A DNA stretch of 34,145 bases, from positions 1 to 34,145 of the forward strand of contig NZ_FCOA02000051.1 of the NCBI RefSeq assembly GCF_001544875.2. Reading direction: 5' to 3'. A model generated the notes under the pieces. That model was not told the origin of the DNA. It was given only the letters and a program-made list of their open reading frames with translations, and searched no databases. Shown here piece by piece: positions 9,095 to 16,437 of the stretch. Each line of letters opens with the position of its first letter. Within the stretch, counting starts at the first letter, position 1. The translations under genes and the position numbers were made by a program. The stretch comes from Caballeronia hypogeia. GTDB lineage: Bacteria > Pseudomonadota > Gammaproteobacteria > Burkholderiales > Burkholderiaceae.

Positions 9095-10402
9095 TCAGGA
9101 TTGCTTGAGAGGCTGGTGAGCTGTTTCTCGCAACGACAGAATGATCGGTAGCGAGATGATCGCGGACAGCATCACGTATCCGCTCGGAGCCAGATGAGAG
9201 CCGGTGAGTTTGATCAGAGCCTCGGAGACGAGCGATCCGAATCCGCCGAAGATGGCCGTTGCAAGACCGAACGCAAACGAGACGCTGCCCGAGCGCAAAC
9301 GGGTGGGAAACATTTCCGCCATCGTCGCGGGGAACACGCCTGCAAACACACCCACCAGCGCGCCCACGCACGCCAGAACGACGACCAGCAAAGGAAACGA
9401 TGCGCCGCTGAGGAAGAGCTTGAAGAGCGGGTACGGGATCAGGATGAAGGCGAAAGCAACGACGACGAGTAGCGGCTTGCGACCGATGATGTCCGAGATG
9501 ACCGCCGACAGTACGATGGACGTCGCCATGCTCAACAGTCCGACGGTGTTCACCCAGAGCGCGACATTGCTCGGGATCTGCGCGTGAGACGAGAGAAAGG
9601 CGGGAAGGTAAGAGAGAAAGACATAGTATGACGCAACCCACACCATGGTCATGCCGATCGCCCGCAAGCAGGACAACCATACTGAGCGGACGTTGGTCGA
9701 ATGTTCACTTGCAGCGGTTTTATCAGAATGCGATTGCTCGACGAATGCGGGTGTTTCGTCGATTTTCGCGCGCAGATAGAAACCGAGTGGTGCAATCACG
9801 CCGCCGCCTACGATGAACAGGATCCGCCAGCCATAGCTCTCGAGGGCATCATGACTCATCGTGGTGGCCAATACGGCCGCAACGGCGGAGCCGAACACCG
9901 TGCCGAACACGCCGCTCGCCTGTTGAAGGCATGCATAGAGCGCACGTCGGTTCGGCGGAGCCCATTCGATCAGGAAGGTGATGGCGTTGCCCGCTTCGCC
10001 GCCCGCGGAGAAGCCCTGTAATAGCCGGCACACAACGAGGCAGATGGGGGCGGCAATTCCGATCTGCTCGTAGGTTGGCATTAGGCCAATAAGCAGCGTG
10101 CCCAGTCCCATGAGCGGCATGGCCACCATCAGCGCGGTCCTGCGGCCCTGTACGTCGCCGAGACGGCCGAAAAAGATCGCGCCGAGCGGGCGGGCGATCA
10201 GTCCCACGCCGAAGACGGCAAAGGTGCTGATCAACGCCATCGACCGGTCTTGCGTCGGGAAAAACTGGTGGGCGATGACCGTCGCGAAATAGGCGTAACT
10301 TGCAAAGTCAATCCACTCGAGCGCGTTCCCAAGAACGGTGAAGAAGATTGCCTTCTTGTTCATGCTCATGGCGCTATCAACTGCGACTAGTTGTGTTGAC
10401 AT
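9095..10402 (-). CDS. Second MFS transporter, MHS type
   Basis: A 435-residue permease closely similar along its length to the product of 507-1802: GNALEWIDFASYAYFA, GRLGDVQGRR after helix 2, RLLQGFSAGGEAG and SDIIGRKPLL recur at matching positions. It therefore belongs to the same proton-coupled organic acid branch. The ATG at 10402 follows GGAGACACG. Operator C lies 61 bp upstream. Two related carriers in one regulon suggest uptake of two related acids, or of a parent compound and an excreted intermediate; this is inference. Confidence 0.9.
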   Translation of the reverse strand: MSTQLVAVDSAMSMNKKAIFFTVLGNALEWIDFASYAYFATVIAHQFFPTQDRSMALISTFAVFGVGLIARPLGAIFFGRLGDVQGRRTALMVAMPLMGLGTLLIGLMPTYEQIGIAAPICLVVCRLLQGFSAGGEAGNAITFLIEWAPPNRRALYACLQQASGVFGTVFGSAVAAVLATTMSHDALESYGWRILFIVGGGVIAPLGFYLRAKIDETPAFVEQSHSDKTAASEHSTNVRSVWLSCLRAIGMTMVWVASYYVFLSYLPAFLSSHAQIPSNVALWVNTVGLLSMATSIVLSAVISDIIGRKPLLVVVAFAFILIPYPLFKLFLSGASFPLLVVVLACVGALVGVFAGVFPATMAEMFPTRLRSGSVSFAFGLATAIFGGFGSLVSEALIKLTGSHLAPSGYVMLSAIISLPIILSLRETAHQPLKQS

Positions 10403-10463
10403 CGTGTCTCCTTGTCTCCGGTCAAAACGGGACAGTCAAGCGCGGGATCGCGTATAAGAAAGT

Positions 10464-10482
10464 ATAATGCATTATGCGTTGG
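10464..10482. promoter_or_regulatory. Operator site C (19-bp palindrome)
   Basis: ATAATGCATTATGCGTTGG: the left half and centre match the shared palindrome, while the last three bases diverge. It lies upstream of the minus-strand transporter. A perfect 12-bp palindrome CGCTTATAAGCG follows directly at 10483-10494 and may be an additional contact or an unrelated site. Confidence 0.6.
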
Positions 10483-10500
10483 CGCTTATAAGCGTTTACG

Positions 10501-10640
10501 CTAGCCACTAACGTCCGCCGTACCCAGGATTGCAGCGTCATTCCCCAGATAAGTGCGAGAAACCGAGGGCAACCCCTGTCCACGCAAGCCTTGCGGGCCC
10601 CATGAGATGGAAGTTTTCTGGGAAAGGATCTGCCGTCTAC
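10501..10640 (-). pseudogene. Possible C-terminal remnant of a ROK-type protein
   Basis: Within the 377-bp divergent region, the minus strand reads PSVSRTYLGNDAAILGTADV before a stop at 10501-10503. LGNDAAILGTA resembles the usual C-terminal end of ROK sugar kinases and regulators (LGNxAGxxGAA). There is no start codon, upstream domain or ribosome site, so at best it is gene debris. The rest of 10403-10779 holds operators C and D and nothing else I can recognise. Confidence 0.22.
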
Positions 10641-10648
10641 GCAAATTA

Positions 10649-10667
10649 ATAATGCATAATGCGTGAT
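10649..10667. promoter_or_regulatory. Operator site D (19-bp palindrome)
   Basis: ATAATGCATAATGCGTGAT, with a nearly perfect core. It lies 112 bp before the chosen ATG of the SDR at 10780, farther than at the other genes. This leaves either a longer leader or an unrecognised upstream start. No clear -35/-10 pair was found around it. Confidence 0.65.
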
Positions 10668-10779
10668 GTGGTACTCCTCGGCGCCTGAGATCAGACTTTC
10701 CCACCAGCTTCGTCGACGTCAGTTCGACTCAGTGAACGCGAAGGGCGCCAATCCGCAACCTTTTCGGAGCGCAATACAG

Positions 10780-11562
10780 ATGGATGCGATCAATGAACTT
10801 TTTGGGGTGGCCGGCAAGAACGTGCTCGTCACCGGGGGCAGCCGCGGCATCGGCCGGGCGATTACTGAAGCGTTCGTGAAGGCAGGCGCACGGGTCACCC
10901 TGTGTTCGCGCGACCTCGAGAGCTGCGCGATGCTCGCCGAAGAATTGAAGCAGTTCGGCGACTGCACGGCGCTCGCCTGCAACATCGCGAAGGACGATGA
11001 TCGCAAGCGCTTCGCCGCCGAACTGAGCCAGCATTTCAAATCGCTGAACGTGATGATCAACAACGCGGGCGCATTATGGGCTGCGCCGATTGCCGAATAC
11101 CCCGAGTCTGGATGGGACAAGGTGTTCGACCTGAACGTCAAAGGGACTTTCTTTTTAGTGAAGGAGCTGCTGCCGCTGCTCGAGGCGGGCGGCAGCGCGG
11201 CCGACCCCGCGCGCATCATCAATATCGGCTCGATCGACGCCTTTCACATTCCCGGGCATGAAACGTATGCGTATAGCAGCAGCAAAGCGGCCTTGCACCA
11301 ACTTACGCGCCATCTCGCCGCTCAGCTCGCGCCGCGCCACATTACCGCGAACGTGATCGCGCCAGGCATGTTTCCGAGCAAGATGCTCGCGGGCACGCTC
11401 GAACGCAAGGGTCTGGAGAGCATGGTCGCGCCGATTCCGCTAAAGCGGCTCACAGCGGATGCGGACATGGCGGGCGCCGCAATCTATCTCGCATCGAAGG
11501 CAGGGTCTTACGTTACCGGTGCCGTGCTACCGGTCGATGGGGGTTACGCCACCACGCTGTGA
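10780..11562 (+). CDS. Short-chain dehydrogenase/reductase (FabG-like)
   Basis: A 260-residue classical SDR with TGGSRGIG (18-25), NNAG (94-97), catalytic Ser in NIGSID (S151) and Tyr-Lys in YSSSK (Y165, K169). It ends with YVTGAVLPVDGGY. It should oxidise a hydroxy group or reduce a keto group with NAD(P)H; 3-hydroxyacyl-CoA is one option given the neighbours. I chose ATG 10780 because the family N terminus begins there and a GGAG lies about 10 bp upstream. The frame is open back to 10663, but those residues look non-coding. It stands alone between operator D and the promoter of the large operon. Confidence 0.86.
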   Translation: MDAINELFGVAGKNVLVTGGSRGIGRAITEAFVKAGARVTLCSRDLESCAMLAEELKQFGDCTALACNIAKDDDRKRFAAELSQHFKSLNVMINNAGALWAAPIAEYPESGWDKVFDLNVKGTFFLVKELLPLLEAGGSAADPARIINIGSIDAFHIPGHETYAYSSSKAALHQLTRHLAAQLAPRHITANVIAPGMFPSKMLAGTLERKGLESMVAPIPLKRLTADADMAGAAIYLASKAGSYVTGAVLPVDGGYATTL

Positions 11563-11631
11563 AATGGCGCGGGGAGGGGCGCGCGCCCATAGCGGCGGAA
11601 AGCCTCGTGCCGACAACTATATGAAGGGGAT

Positions 11632-11657
11632 GACGGGAGCTTGCCAGAACGCCCGTC
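11632..11657 (+). terminator. Weak hairpin after the SDR gene
   Basis: GACGGG (11632-11637) pairs with CCCGTC (11652-11657) around a 14-nt loop, followed within about 10 bases by a modest T-rich stretch. A perfect 12-bp GC palindrome also lies just after the stop codon (11577-11588). Either could end the SDR transcript; neither is a textbook terminator. Confidence 0.25.
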
Positions 11658-11734
11658 CCCGTCACCTCGTTTCTTCAGAACGGATTCGCACCCTCATCCA
11701 ACGATCTGCAGATCGATCTTCCGTAAAACGATGC

Positions 11735-11763
11735 TTGATCATCGATAATGCATTGTGTATTAT
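11735..11763 (+). promoter_or_regulatory. Promoter of the twelve-gene operon with operator site E
   Basis: TTGATC (11735-11740) and TATTAT (11758-11763) are exactly 17 bp apart, a good sigma-70 promoter. The palindrome ATAATGCATTGTGTATTAT (11745-11763) covers most of the spacer and all of the -10 element. The first gene begins at 11801, giving a leader of about 30 nt. This is the clearest promoter/operator overlap in the window. Confidence 0.75.
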
Positions 11764-11800
11764 TTGAATCAATCCAACACGGTTGATGCGAGGATCTCAA

Positions 11801-12697
11801 ATGCGACCAATGCGCTCTGTTTTGTTCGTTCCGGGTCACAAGGAGGGTTGGCCAGAGAAAGCGGTGGCCAATGGGGCGGACGGTGTCATCCTCGATCTCG
11901 AGGATGCAGTACCGCTGACCATGAAAGAACAGGCGCGAGAAATCGTCGCGCATTCCATACGCAAGCTTGCGGCGGGCGATCGCAAGGTCGGTGTCTACGT
12001 CCGACTCAATGCGCTGGAGACGGGCATCACCGGCGACGACCTGGAGCGCATCGCGATCCCCGGTCTCGACGGCGTGTTGCTGCCCAAGAACTACGGCCCG
12101 CGCGACATCGTCGCCTGTGACGCGCTCATCACGCACTTCGAACGCAAGAATGGCGTCGCACCGGGAAGCATCGAAATCGTCGTGTCGCTGGAGACCGCGC
12201 AGGCTTACGCTCAGTGCGAGGAGATTCTGGCCGCGTCGCCGCGGGTTGCCACTCTGTTCGCGGGAACGGCGAAGGACGCCGACGTGTCGCGTTCGATCGG
12301 TTTCCAGTTCACTCCGGGAGGGCGGGAGACGCTGTACCTGCGCAGCCGCGCGTTGCTGGCGGTGCGCGCTTCGGGTCGGCAATCCTCGTGGGTCGGGCTC
12401 TGGCAGGACCTGAAGGACCCGGACGGCGCGCGTGTTTTCGCGTTGCAGAACCGTGAGCTCGGCTTCACCACGATGGTGATGATCCACCCGTCGCATATCG
12501 CGGTGGCGAACGAAGTCTTTTCGCCCTCCGAACAGGATGTCGTCTTCTATCAAGGCATGATCGGCGCGTTCGAAAAGGCCGAGGCAGAGGGCAACGCGGC
12601 TGTCCTATACGAGGGCCAGCACATCGACTACGCCCACATCAAAACTGCGCGCCAGGTTCTCGAGCTGCATCGCACGCTGACTCGAGTCGCTTCCTGA
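11801..12697 (+). CDS. CitE-like CoA ester lyase (HpcH/HpaI family)
   Basis: A 298-residue TIM-barrel lyase of the CitE/malyl-CoA lyase group, which splits 3-hydroxyacyl-CoA esters to an acyl-CoA and an oxo acid with Mg2+. The signature opening SVLFVPGHKEGW, the acidic pair in ILDLEDAV, the metal-ligand Glu in SLETAQA and Asp in AKDADVSRS are present, as is the IHPSHIAVANEVF tail. ATG 11801 was preferred to TTG 11783 or ATG 11786 because AGGA lies at a suitable distance. With the MaoC gene 32 bp later it forms a hydratase/lyase pair like mesaconyl-CoA hydratase plus beta-methylmalyl-CoA lyase, or like mycobacterial CitE (Rv2498c) and its MaoC neighbour. It may give glyoxylate plus propionyl-CoA, or pyruvate plus acetyl-CoA. 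Confidence 0.85.
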   Translation: MRPMRSVLFVPGHKEGWPEKAVANGADGVILDLEDAVPLTMKEQAREIVAHSIRKLAAGDRKVGVYVRLNALETGITGDDLERIAIPGLDGVLLPKNYGPRDIVACDALITHFERKNGVAPGSIEIVVSLETAQAYAQCEEILAASPRVATLFAGTAKDADVSRSIGFQFTPGGRETLYLRSRALLAVRASGRQSSWVGLWQDLKDPDGARVFALQNRELGFTTMVMIHPSHIAVANEVFSPSEQDVVFYQGMIGAFEKAEAEGNAAVLYEGQHIDYAHIKTARQVLELHRTLTRVAS

Positions 12698-12729
12698 TTC
12701 CAACACGCACACGCACAAGGAGACATGCA

Positions 12730-13251
12730 ATGGCTGGCCTTTGCTTCGAGGATCTCGTTCCCGGACTCACGATCGAACACCCCATTCGACGCACCGTGAC
12801 GGAGATGGACAACACGCTTTTCTCCGCGTTGACATACAACTGCGCGCCGCTGCACATCGACGCGGAATATTCGAAGAATTCCATCTTCGGACAGCGACTC
12901 GTGAACAGTATGTTTCTGCTGGCGCTCGTGAACGGTGTGATCGTCATCGACACGACCATCGGCACGACGCTGGGGAACCTGGGTTACGACGAGATCAAGT
13001 TTCCCAAGCCCGTGTTTCACGGTGACACGATCCACGTGGTCACCGAGGTGCTGGAGCGGCGCGAGTCGAAAAAGCGCTCGGATTCAGGAATCGTATGGTT
13101 TCGCCACACGGGCTACAACCAGCGTGGCGAGGTCGTCTGCGAATGCAAGCGTGCCGGCTTGATGCTCAAGCGAGCGGATTACGAAGCGCTGCAGGCCAAG
13201 ATCAAGGCCGACGCCGAAGTTGCCCGAGTTGCTGCCGCCGAGGAGGCCTGA
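12730..13251 (+). CDS. MaoC-like hotdog enoyl-CoA hydratase/dehydratase
   Basis: A 173-residue single-hotdog MaoC protein. The hydratase motif appears as NCAPLH (37-42), with Asn where (R)-hydratases usually have Asp, followed by IDAEYSKNSIFGQRLVNS. This variant is typical of the MaoC group that accompanies CitE-like lyases. The FHGDTI segment and the RESKKRSDSG loop also fit this group. It should hydrate a branched enoyl-CoA such as mesaconyl-C1-CoA or itaconyl-CoA, supplying the lyase upstream. Chloroflexus mesaconyl-C1-CoA hydratase is a longer, two-domain protein, so orthology is not claimed. The ATG at 12730 follows AAGGAGACATGCA. Confidence 0.85.
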   Translation: MAGLCFEDLVPGLTIEHPIRRTVTEMDNTLFSALTYNCAPLHIDAEYSKNSIFGQRLVNSMFLLALVNGVIVIDTTIGTTLGNLGYDEIKFPKPVFHGDTIHVVTEVLERRESKKRSDSGIVWFRHTGYNQRGEVVCECKRAGLMLKRADYEALQAKIKADAEVARVAAAEEA

Positions 13252-13255
13252 TCCG

Positions 13256-15229
13256 ATGAAAGGCCGCGCAAAGTTCGGGGACGCCCAGGCTGCCGTATGG
13301 CAACCCGGGGTCGAGCATGTCGCGCGCAGCAGGCTCGCTGCCGCGATGAAGCGCTGGGGTTTCTCCACGCTCGAGGCGCTACACACCGCGTCCGTGGACC
13401 GCCCGGAATGGTTCTGGCCGGCAGCGGCCGAGGATCTCGGCATCTCGCTGCGGGGGAACGTCGAATCGGTCCGCGATGACTCGCGAGGTCGGCTATTCCC
13501 TCAGTGGTTCAAGGGTGCCACGCTCAATGTGGTGGAGAGTTGCGTCGATCGCCATGCGGCCGATCCGGTTCAGGCACAACGCACGGCGGTGGTCTATGAA
13601 GGCGACTCCGGCCAGCATCGCAGCCTCACGTTCGCTGGCCTGAAGCTCGAAGTGGATCGCTTTGCGGCGGGCTTGCGGCGACTCGGCGTGGGCAAGGGCG
13701 ACCGCGTCGCTTTGTTCATGCCCCCCGTCCCGGAAGCGGCTGTAACCATCATGGCATGCGCGAAGATTGGCGCCATCGGCGTGCCGGCGTTTTCGGGCTA
13801 TGGCAGCGAGTCGCTGGCCACCCGTCTGCAGGCGGCGGAGGCGAAAGTTCTCGTGACCGTCGACAGCACCACGCGACGCGGCAAGCCCGTGCCCATGAAG
13901 GCGATCGCCGACGAGGCCGCAGCCTCGTCCCGTTCGGTGCAGCATCTCGTCGTGATCCGCGCGAGCGGCGAGCCTGTCGCGATCAACGACGGCCGCGATT
14001 ATTGGTGGCACGAGGTCGCGACGCCGTTGTCCGATGGCGCCGAGCCTGAGGCGCCCGAGGCGCTCGACCCGAATCACCCGCTGCTGATCATCTACACCTC
14101 GGGCACCACCGGACTGCCCAAGGGTATCGTCCACTCGCATATCGGTTATCTGCTCAAGTCCGCCGTCGACTTTGGCTACGCCTTCGACCTGCAGGTCGGC
14201 GACACACTCGGCTGGATCGCGGACATGGGGTGGATGCTGGGACCGCTCATGATCGTCGGCGGCCTGCAGTGCGGGTCGGGCATCGTGATGGCCGAAGGTT
14301 TGCCGGACCATCCCGCTGCCGATCGTCTGTGGGACATGGTCGAGCGCCATCGGTTGACGGTGCTGGGGATCTCGCCCACCGCGGCTCGCGGCTTGCGCGC
14401 GCGCGCCGACAGTGGTCGCCCGGCTGCGGATCTCACCAGCCTGCGTGCTTTCGCCTCGACCGGCGAGGCGTGGGACGAACCGACGTGGCACTGGCTGTTC
14501 GATACCGTCGGTCAGTCACGCCTGCCGATTCTCAACTACTCGGGCGGCACCGAGACGGGGGGCGGAATCCTCTCGTGCTACACCATCGCGCCGCAGGCGC
14601 CAGCATCCTTCTCGGGTCCGCTGCCCGGCATGGACGTGGACGTGCTCGACGCCGATGCGAGGCCGACATCGGAGATCGGCGAACTCGCGGTGCATAACAC
14701 CTGGGTTGGAATGACGCATGGCTTCTGGCGCGATGACGCACGCTATCTCGATACGTACTGGAGCCGCTGGCCGGACACCTGGGTGCACGGCGACCTGGCC
14801 AGCATCGACGCGCACGGGTATTGGCACATTCACGGCCGTTCCGACGACACGCTGAAGATCGGTGGACGCCGGGTCGGCCCTTCGGAGATCGAATCGGCGC
14901 TGGTTGCACAGCCGGGCATTGCGGAAGCGGCGGTGATCGGTGCGCCCGACGCCGTGAAGGGCCAGGAGATCGTGGCCTTCGTCGTGGCGCGCGACTCAGC
15001 AGCGCCGCCGCAACCGGAGACGCTCGTGGCCGCGGTCACGCAGATGCTGGGCAAGGCGATGGCGCCCTCCCGTGTGCACGTGGTGGACGGCCTGCCCAAG
15101 ACCAAGAATGGAAAGATCATGCGTCGCGCGATCCGTGCACGCTATCTCGGCGAGAAGTTGGGCGATCTTTCCGCACACGACCCGCTCACCCCGCTCGAAC
15201 ACATCCCGGCGCGGACTTCGGCTGCCTGA
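13256..15229 (+). CDS. AMP-forming acyl-CoA synthetase (acetyl-CoA synthetase-like)
   Basis: A 657-residue ANL-superfamily ligase that activates a carboxylate with ATP and CoA through an acyl-AMP. It carries the P-loop-like IIYTSGTTGLPKG (278-290), YSGGTETGG, the WVHGDLASID ribose-binding Asp, GRSDDTLKIGGRRVGPSEIE, and the A10 lysine motif PKTKNGKIMRR (K620). The overall layout is that of acetyl/propionyl-CoA synthetases rather than fatty-acid ligases, so a short or functionalised acid is likely. Start ATG 13256 lies 4 bp after the MaoC stop, with AGGAGG at 13241-13246, so translation is probably coupled. It would activate the acid made by the alcohol and aldehyde dehydrogenases or imported by the MHS carriers. 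Confidence 0.9.
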   Translation: MKGRAKFGDAQAAVWQPGVEHVARSRLAAAMKRWGFSTLEALHTASVDRPEWFWPAAAEDLGISLRGNVESVRDDSRGRLFPQWFKGATLNVVESCVDRHAADPVQAQRTAVVYEGDSGQHRSLTFAGLKLEVDRFAAGLRRLGVGKGDRVALFMPPVPEAAVTIMACAKIGAIGVPAFSGYGSESLATRLQAAEAKVLVTVDSTTRRGKPVPMKAIADEAAASSRSVQHLVVIRASGEPVAINDGRDYWWHEVATPLSDGAEPEAPEALDPNHPLLIIYTSGTTGLPKGIVHSHIGYLLKSAVDFGYAFDLQVGDTLGWIADMGWMLGPLMIVGGLQCGSGIVMAEGLPDHPAADRLWDMVERHRLTVLGISPTAARGLRARADSGRPAADLTSLRAFASTGEAWDEPTWHWLFDTVGQSRLPILNYSGGTETGGGILSCYTIAPQAPASFSGPLPGMDVDVLDADARPTSEIGELAVHNTWVGMTHGFWRDDARYLDTYWSRWPDTWVHGDLASIDAHGYWHIHGRSDDTLKIGGRRVGPSEIESALVAQPGIAEAAVIGAPDAVKGQEIVAFVVARDSAAPPQPETLVAAVTQMLGKAMAPSRVHVVDGLPKTKNGKIMRRAIRARYLGEKLGDLSAHDPLTPLEHIPARTSAA

Positions 15230-15261
15230 CTCTCGAAAATCTATTATTCGGAAACCAAACC

Positions 15262-16425
15262 ATGTCCACGACAACGGATATCAGCGACCTGAACATGATC
15301 CGCGAGTCCGCTCATGCGCTCGCATCCCGCTTCGACCTCGAATACTGGAGGAAGCACGACGAAGAAAAGCAGTATCCCTGGGACTTTATCCAGGCATTCG
15401 CAGAAGGCGGCTGGCTGGGCACGATGATTCCGGAGGCCTATGGCGGATTGGGGCTGGGCCTCGAAGCGGCCTCGGTGATGCTGCAGGAAGTCGCCTATTT
15501 CGGCGGTGCGAACGGCGCCTCGTCCATCCACTTCTACATCTTTCCGCCGGGCTGCATCATCCATCACGGCTCGGAAGAGATGAAGAAGCGCTTCCTGCCC
15601 GATATCGCGTCGGGTAAGAAAATCATGTGCTTCGGCCTGACGGAGCCGACTGCGGGCGTCGACACGTCGCGCATCACCACCCGCGCCGAGAAGATCGACG
15701 GCGGCTGGCGCATCAACGGCCAGAAGGTCTGGATTACCAACGCACAGAACGCGCACCTGGTGCTGCTCGTCGCTCGCACCTCGCCGCGCGACCCGGCCAG
15801 GCCGATGGACGGCATCACGCTGTTTCTGTGCGACTTCGATCGCGACGCCATCGACGCCCGGCCGATTCCAAAACTGGCGCGCAACGCCGTGGACACCAAC
15901 GAACTCTTCATCGAGAACCTGGAAGTGGGTGACGACCGCGTGGTCGGCGAGGTCGGAAAGGGCATGTCCTATCTGTTCTCGGGACTCAATCCCGAGCGCA
16001 TCGTGGTTGCGTACGAGCAGATCGGGCTCGGACGTCGCGCGCTGGAACTGGCCACGGAATACGCGAACTCACGCGTGGTGTTCGATCGTCCCATCGGTAA
16101 GAACCAGGCGGTAGCGCACCCGCTGGCGGACTCGTGGATTCGTCTGCACGCGTCGCAACTGGTCGCAACCGAGGCCGCGCGCCTGTTCGACGAAGGCAAG
16201 CCGTGCGGTCCGGAAGCGAACGCAGCCAAGTATCTGGCGACCGAGGCCGCCTTCGAGGTCTGTGATCGCGCCATGCAGACGCACGGCGGTTTCTGCTATG
16301 CGAAGGAATATCACATCGAGCGGCTGTGGCGCGAAGCGCGTCTGCTGAAGATCGCTCCGGTCTCGCAGGAAATGGTGCTGAACTACGTGTCCCAGAAGAT
16401 GTTGGGGCTGCCTAAGTCTTACTGA
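15262..16425 (+). CDS. Acyl-CoA dehydrogenase with base on helix G
   Basis: A 387-residue flavoprotein dehydrogenase. FAD-binding stretches CFGLTEPTAGVDTS (123-136) and KVWITNAQNA (155-164) are intact. The usual C-terminal YEGTxxIQ with catalytic Glu is replaced by KIAPVSQEM (363-371). Instead GLNPERIVVA places a Glu at residue 245, where isovaleryl- and long-chain acyl-CoA dehydrogenases keep their base. This suggests a substrate branched near the carboxyl group, although the subgroup ending in IAPVS is poorly characterised. It presumably performs the first beta-oxidation step upstream of the hydratase and thiolase that follow. ATG 15262 is preceded only by a weak GGA. Confidence 0.88.
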   Translation: MSTTTDISDLNMIRESAHALASRFDLEYWRKHDEEKQYPWDFIQAFAEGGWLGTMIPEAYGGLGLGLEAASVMLQEVAYFGGANGASSIHFYIFPPGCIIHHGSEEMKKRFLPDIASGKKIMCFGLTEPTAGVDTSRITTRAEKIDGGWRINGQKVWITNAQNAHLVLLVARTSPRDPARPMDGITLFLCDFDRDAIDARPIPKLARNAVDTNELFIENLEVGDDRVVGEVGKGMSYLFSGLNPERIVVAYEQIGLGRRALELATEYANSRVVFDRPIGKNQAVAHPLADSWIRLHASQLVATEAARLFDEGKPCGPEANAAKYLATEAAFEVCDRAMQTHGGFCYAKEYHIERLWREARLLKIAPVSQEMVLNYVSQKMLGLPKSY

Positions 16426-16437
16426 CCGGAGTCCGTC

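Noticed and set aside
13493..14491. A 332-codon minus-strand open frame
   Set aside because: Antisense to the acyl-CoA synthetase, whose motifs are complete; shadow frame.
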